A DNA stretch of 47,662 nt. Source: an uncultured beta proteobacterium (GTDB lineage: Bacteria; Pseudomonadota; Gammaproteobacteria; Burkholderiales; SG8-39). Of the stretch, positions 44,559 through 47,662 are shown in pieces; position 1 is the stretch's first letter, and each line of letters starts with the position of its first letter. Location of the stretch: NCBI GenBank assembly GCA_903859155.1, contig CAIOLO010000023.1:1-47662 (forward strand). The letters run 5' to 3'. Below the pieces are notes generated by a model. The model was given only the letters and a program-made list of their open reading frames with translations, had not been told where the DNA came from and made no database searches. Made by a program: the position numbers and the translations under genes.

Positions 44559-45497
44559 TCAGACATTGCCGTAGGTGGTATTCCTGATCATGGTGTATCC
44601 CTTGATCAGTTCCTGGATGCCGAAATCGAGGGAATAGGTCGGCTTGAAACCGGTCGCCTCTATCTTGGTGTTGGAGACGATGTAGTTGCGCTGATCCGGG
44701 TCCTTGCCGATCGGAGCCTCGATGAAGGTGAAATCGGGAATCCGATGTTTAATGGCGGTGCACAATTCATTCTTCGAAACGTTGGCATCCGACAGACCGA
44801 CGTTGTAGATCTGGCCGTTCATTTTCTCGTTGTTCGCGATGCCGTGAAGGAACGCGCGCGTCACATCCCGCACGTGAATGTAGTTGCGCTTGAAGTTTCC
44901 TTCGAACAGCACCACGAACCGGTCATGCACGGCTCGGTAGGTAAAGTCGTTGACAAGCAGATCGATGCGCATGCGCGGCGACATGCCGAAAACCGTCGCC
45001 AGCCGGAAGCTGATCGCATTGGCATGCTGCATCAGCTCTTTTTCCACCTTCACTTTCTCTATCGCATACAACGACATCGGTCGCAGCGGCGATTCCTCGG
45101 TGCAGAAGTTATTCTCGTCGCCGCTGCCGTAGGCACTGTTGGTCGTGGGCATCAGAATGCGCTGCTGCTTGCTCAGGTTTTTCAGCATCATAAGAATTGC
45201 ATCGTGGTTGGTGCTTGATGCGCCGACCGGGTCTCGTGCGCACAGCGGCGCTCCGACGTAGGCCGCAAGCGGAATGATAATGTCGGCTTTCTTGATCAGA
45301 GGCAGCATCACGCTTTCGATCCGGACATCGCCCCGGACCACGTCAAAGTCGGGGTGGTGGCATACGTGCGCCAGGCTGTTCTGGTTGTACATGAAGTTGT
45401 CTATCACGGTGACCTTGTGCCCCTTGGCAAGCAACTCCGGGACCATGGTCGATCCCAGATAGCCGGCGCCGCCGGTGACGAGGATGTTGTAGTTCAT
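44559..45497 (-). CDS. NAD-dependent epimerase/dehydratase (extended SDR)
   Basis: The protein has 312 residues. The NAD-binding motif is TGGAGYLGSTM near the N-terminus, the catalytic Tyr/Lys pair is in LYAIEKVKVEK and the upstream residue set is PTTNSAYGSGDENN. 4,6-dehydratases usually have an Asp-Glu pair at that site; this one does not, which favours an epimerase or reductase role. It lies beside an HddC-like nucleotidyltransferase and a ColD-like enzyme, so it probably acts on the same nucleotide sugar. The ATG at 45497 (MNYNILVTGG) gives the usual family start. Confidence 0.85.
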   Translation of the reverse strand: MNYNILVTGGAGYLGSTMVPELLAKGHKVTVIDNFMYNQNSLAHVCHHPDFDVVRGDVRIESVMLPLIKKADIIIPLAAYVGAPLCARDPVGASSTNHDAILMMLKNLSKQQRILMPTTNSAYGSGDENNFCTEESPLRPMSLYAIEKVKVEKELMQHANAISFRLATVFGMSPRMRIDLLVNDFTYRAVHDRFVVLFEGNFKRNYIHVRDVTRAFLHGIANNEKMNGQIYNVGLSDANVSKNELCTAIKHRIPDFTFIEAPIGKDPDQRNYIVSNTKIEATGFKPTYSLDFGIQELIKGYTMIRNTTYGNV

Positions 45498-45597
45498 GTT
45501 TTTTTTGTTCCTGATTGTCAAATATGAAATGAATTATTTACTCAAACCGGGCTAGCAGGCTCATTCGCATGGCGGATGGGCAGGCAAAATGCAGTGA

Positions 45598-46317
45598 TCA
45601 GGTTCCATTCCGCGAGACCGCGAGCAGACCGGGGGCACGAGCGTAGTCCTGCGGAACGCCGATATCGATGAATTTGCCGCTGCATTCCAATCCATAGAAG
45701 CGACGGCCCGAAGCAAACACCGCAGGCAGGAGGTCATCCTCAAGGGAGACCTTGTCGCCGGATTTCCAGCCGCCAATGCTTAGTGCCTCGGGATTTACCA
45801 GATAGACCCCGCCATTGGCAAGCCGGTCCGACTTTCCTGTGCTAGATTTTAGGGATGTGATTTGACTGTCTGCCGCGATATCCATCCCCATGTAGCGGCC
45901 GACCTCTGCTGTGCGGAACAGCGAGAAGGTCCAGTCAGCCTTTTTAGCGCCGTGGAGACCTCGCAGCGCCGCCAAATCAACTTCGAAATAGGTATCTCCG
46001 TTCAGCAGGAGAAAGTTTGCTTCGGCGGGAAGCTTTTTCGCGGCCAGCAGCAGACCTCCTCCAGTGCCAAGCGGAGAGCGCTCGATTGAATATTCAAGCG
46101 GAATTCCGCGGTAGGCGGCGTTGAAGTGCTCTACGATCGCCGTGTGGCGGTAACCCACCGAGAGTATGAACCGCTTCACGCCTTGCCCGATCCAGTAGTC
46201 CAACTGGTGCTCGAGAAAAGGCCGGCCATTGATCGGCGCCATGGGTTTTGGCAAGTCTGGAACCGACTCGCGCAGCCGCGTTCCCAGGCCGCCTGCAAGA
46301 ATGATGGCTGTGGTCAC
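45598..46317 (-). CDS. hddC: Sugar-1-phosphate nucleotidyltransferase, HddC-like
   Basis: The protein has 239 residues with the signature LAGGLGTRLRESVPDLPKPM, the nucleotide-binding LLLNGDTYFEVD and the C-terminal FIDIGVPQDYARA. It is closest in pattern to D-glycero-D-manno-heptose 1-phosphate guanylyltransferase (HddC), which makes GDP-heptose, but other sugar-1-phosphate substrates are possible. The start is GTG at 46317. It is 7 bases from the ColD-like gene and surely co-transcribed with it. Confidence 0.82.
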   Translation of the reverse strand: MTTAIILAGGLGTRLRESVPDLPKPMAPINGRPFLEHQLDYWIGQGVKRFILSVGYRHTAIVEHFNAAYRGIPLEYSIERSPLGTGGGLLLAAKKLPAEANFLLLNGDTYFEVDLAALRGLHGAKKADWTFSLFRTAEVGRYMGMDIAADSQITSLKSSTGKSDRLANGGVYLVNPEALSIGGWKSGDKVSLEDDLLPAVFASGRRFYGLECSGKFIDIGVPQDYARAPGLLAVSRNGT

Positions 46318-46324
46318 TGCCAGC

Positions 46325-47494
46325 TCAGACCGAATTCACGATTGCGCAAATCTGGTCCACTTCCTCATCCCTTAGATCCGGAAAATTACCTATGTAAAAG
46401 CCATAAAAATGAACATGCTCGACCTCCGGAAAATCGCGATGATGGCCATCCGGAACAATGCCTTTCAGATAGGGTTGACGGATCTGATTTCCGCCCCCTG
46501 CGCTGCCTCTGCGGAACTCGACACCTGAATCGCGCATCTTTTGCATGAGGCGCTGCACCAGGTCGTCGTCCGGGTGTTTCAATATCAGGTTAAAGGCGTA
46601 GTTGCTGGAGCCCTCCAGCTTGAAGTCGGTGCGGTACTTGTCCGGATCGATCTGTTTCAGGAAGCGCAACAGGTTTGCGGTTCGACGCCTTACATTGACA
46701 TCCAGGCGCTTGAGCTGGCTGCGGCCCATGATCCCGCCAATCTCGGTATTGCGGGTGTTATAGGCGGCGAAGGCGAAAATGAAATCGGGGTTCAATTCCG
46801 GGTATTCCGTCTGGTAGGCGGCGCGAAGGTCGGGGTCGTTGGCTTCTCGAACCATGCCGTGAGAACGCAGCATACGCACCTGCTGATACACCTTCGGGTC
46901 GTCGGTGCAGACCATGCCCCCTTCGATGGTGCTCATGTGGTGGGCATAGTAGAAGGAAAAATTCGAAATCCAGCCAAAGGTCCCCAGCTTCTTGTCGTTA
47001 TGTGTCGCCCCGTGGGACTCGCAGACATCTTCAATCAGCGGGATATGACGCTGTTTCAATTCTCCCAGGAGCGCGTCCGAGAGCCCGTCGAACCCTTGCA
47101 CGTGGGTAAGGAACACCGCCCGTGTGTTGGCAGTGACCTTGGCCAGAATCTGCGCCGGATGCATGGCGAGGGAACGCGGGTCGATATCTGCAAAAACCGG
47201 CTTGAAACCATTCTGCAACACCGACGCGATATCGGAACTCCATGCCAGTGGCGGGACGATGACCTCCCCCCCATGCGGATGGCGAATCTTGAGAATCGCC
47301 ATGGTCAACAGATTCGCCGAAGCGCCGGAATTGACGAACACGCTGTGCTTCACGCCCAGCCAATCGGACCACTCCGCCTCGAACGCGCGCACATTGGCGC
47401 CGTGGGTGAGGATCGGGTCGTCCTGCTTCAGATGCTCTATGACCGCATCCAGGTCTTCGCGCAGAATGTTGTTGCGCATCAAGGGGAATTTCAT
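46325..47494 (-). CDS. DegT/DnrJ/EryC1/StrS-family PLP enzyme, probable ColD-like sugar 3-dehydratase
   Basis: The protein has 389 residues and the fold type I PLP architecture. The PLP-anchoring Asp is in IEDVCESHGA (Asp156), but the lysine that normally forms the Schiff base is His185 in SFYYAHHMSTIEGGM. That substitution marks the 3-dehydratases such as ColD (GDP-4-keto-6-deoxymannose 3-dehydratase) and RfbH/DdhC rather than aminotransferases. No cysteine-rich Fe-S motif of the DdhC type is seen, and the length fits ColD. It would produce a 3-deoxy sugar such as colitose or an analogue; the true substrate is inferred. Confidence 0.87.
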   Translation of the reverse strand: MKFPLMRNNILREDLDAVIEHLKQDDPILTHGANVRAFEAEWSDWLGVKHSVFVNSGASANLLTMAILKIRHPHGGEVIVPPLAWSSDIASVLQNGFKPVFADIDPRSLAMHPAQILAKVTANTRAVFLTHVQGFDGLSDALLGELKQRHIPLIEDVCESHGATHNDKKLGTFGWISNFSFYYAHHMSTIEGGMVCTDDPKVYQQVRMLRSHGMVREANDPDLRAAYQTEYPELNPDFIFAFAAYNTRNTEIGGIMGRSQLKRLDVNVRRRTANLLRFLKQIDPDKYRTDFKLEGSSNYAFNLILKHPDDDLVQRLMQKMRDSGVEFRRGSAGGGNQIRQPYLKGIVPDGHHRDFPEVEHVHFYGFYIGNFPDLRDEEVDQICAIVNSV

Positions 47495-47576
47495 GCTTTG
47501 CTCACAAATATCTTAATTAAAAACTCGCCGGGAAATGATCGCCGCTTACTCTACGCGGACGCAGGTATTTGCTTGC

Positions 47577-47662
47577 CTACTTCTCGCCATAAAAATCCCC
47601 GTACTCGACCAGGATGGTGCTGCGGCCATCATCCCGCAAAAGTGCCTTTTGATAGGCTGGAA
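47577..47662 (-). CDS. C-terminal end of an unidentified gene (partial)
   Basis: The minus strand is open from the window edge to a TAG at 47577 and encodes 28 residues ending DDGRSTILVEYGDFYGEK. The peptide reads like real coding sequence and continues the direction of the nucleotide-sugar genes, with an ~80-base gap to the ColD-like start. I do not recognise the family from this fragment. Confidence 0.6.
   Translation of the reverse strand, partial: PAYQKALLRDDGRSTILVEYGDFYGEK

Noticed and set aside
44424-45218. 264-codon + strand frame opposite the SDR epimerase
   Set aside because: Shadow of a gene with full NAD-binding and YxxxK motifs.

Overview
The window is about 47.7 kb of a chromosome from a Gram-negative bacterium, most likely a betaproteobacterium. 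That assignment rests on the gene content and order priA-argS-SPOR protein-dsbA, hemE close to priA, zapA followed by 6S RNA, and a full lipopolysaccharide (LPS) toolkit. It is inference from gene content; no 16S rRNA gene or other taxonomic marker is present. No tRNA, rRNA, CRISPR array, intact insertion sequence or prophage was seen.

Region 1 (about 1-15.2 kb) is a housekeeping region. It holds a GstB-like glutathione transferase, a long gene-poor stretch (754-1987), a secreted-looking methyltransferase, a crotonase, a LOG-type nucleotide hydrolase, an MBL-fold hydrolase and two DsbA paralogues flanking a rhodanese-like protein. After these come a SPOR-domain protein, argS, priA, hemE, an EVE-domain protein, 6S RNA (ssrS) with a strong terminator, zapA and a ZapB-like coiled coil. 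The gene-poor stretch contains three tandem long hairpins (1135-1283) and a 16-codon lysine-rich micro-ORF with a good ribosome binding site.

Region 2 (15.2-15.9 kb) is a scar. A degenerate cobalamin riboswitch is followed by the first ~100 codons of a BtuB-like TonB-dependent receptor, broken by two frame changes and cut off where the LPS cluster begins.

Region 3 (15.9-33.4 kb, + strand) is a long, tightly packed LPS/polysaccharide operon with many ATGA or TGATG overlaps. It encodes a WaaQ-like heptosyltransferase, a WaaG-like glycosyltransferase (GT) and MsbA. These are followed by further GT4 and GT9 enzymes, an AsnB-type amidotransferase, a CgeB-like GT, a GT2-methyltransferase fusion and an FkbM methyltransferase.

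Region 4 (33.5-39.7 kb, - strand) carries a wbpV-wbpL-wbpM-like cassette: 4-reductase, undecaprenyl-phosphate sugar-1-phosphate transferase and membrane UDP-HexNAc 4,6-dehydratase. A second soluble 4,6-dehydratase and an O-antigen ligase/polymerase lie upstream of it. This is the machinery that starts an O-unit with a QuiNAc/FucNAc-type sugar.

Region 5 (39.9-43.5 kb, + strand) has a second FkbM protein, a DUF268 methyltransferase-like protein, a GT11 fucosyltransferase-like enzyme and a GT4. Region 6 (43.5 kb to the end, - strand) has a GT2 and a nucleotide-sugar module: an SDR epimerase, an HddC-like nucleotidyltransferase and a ColD-like PLP 3-dehydratase with His in place of the catalytic Lys. 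The window ends inside another minus-strand gene.

Together, regions 3-6 build LPS core and O-antigen. No Wzx flippase or Wzm/Wzt transporter is visible, so the locus probably continues to the right.
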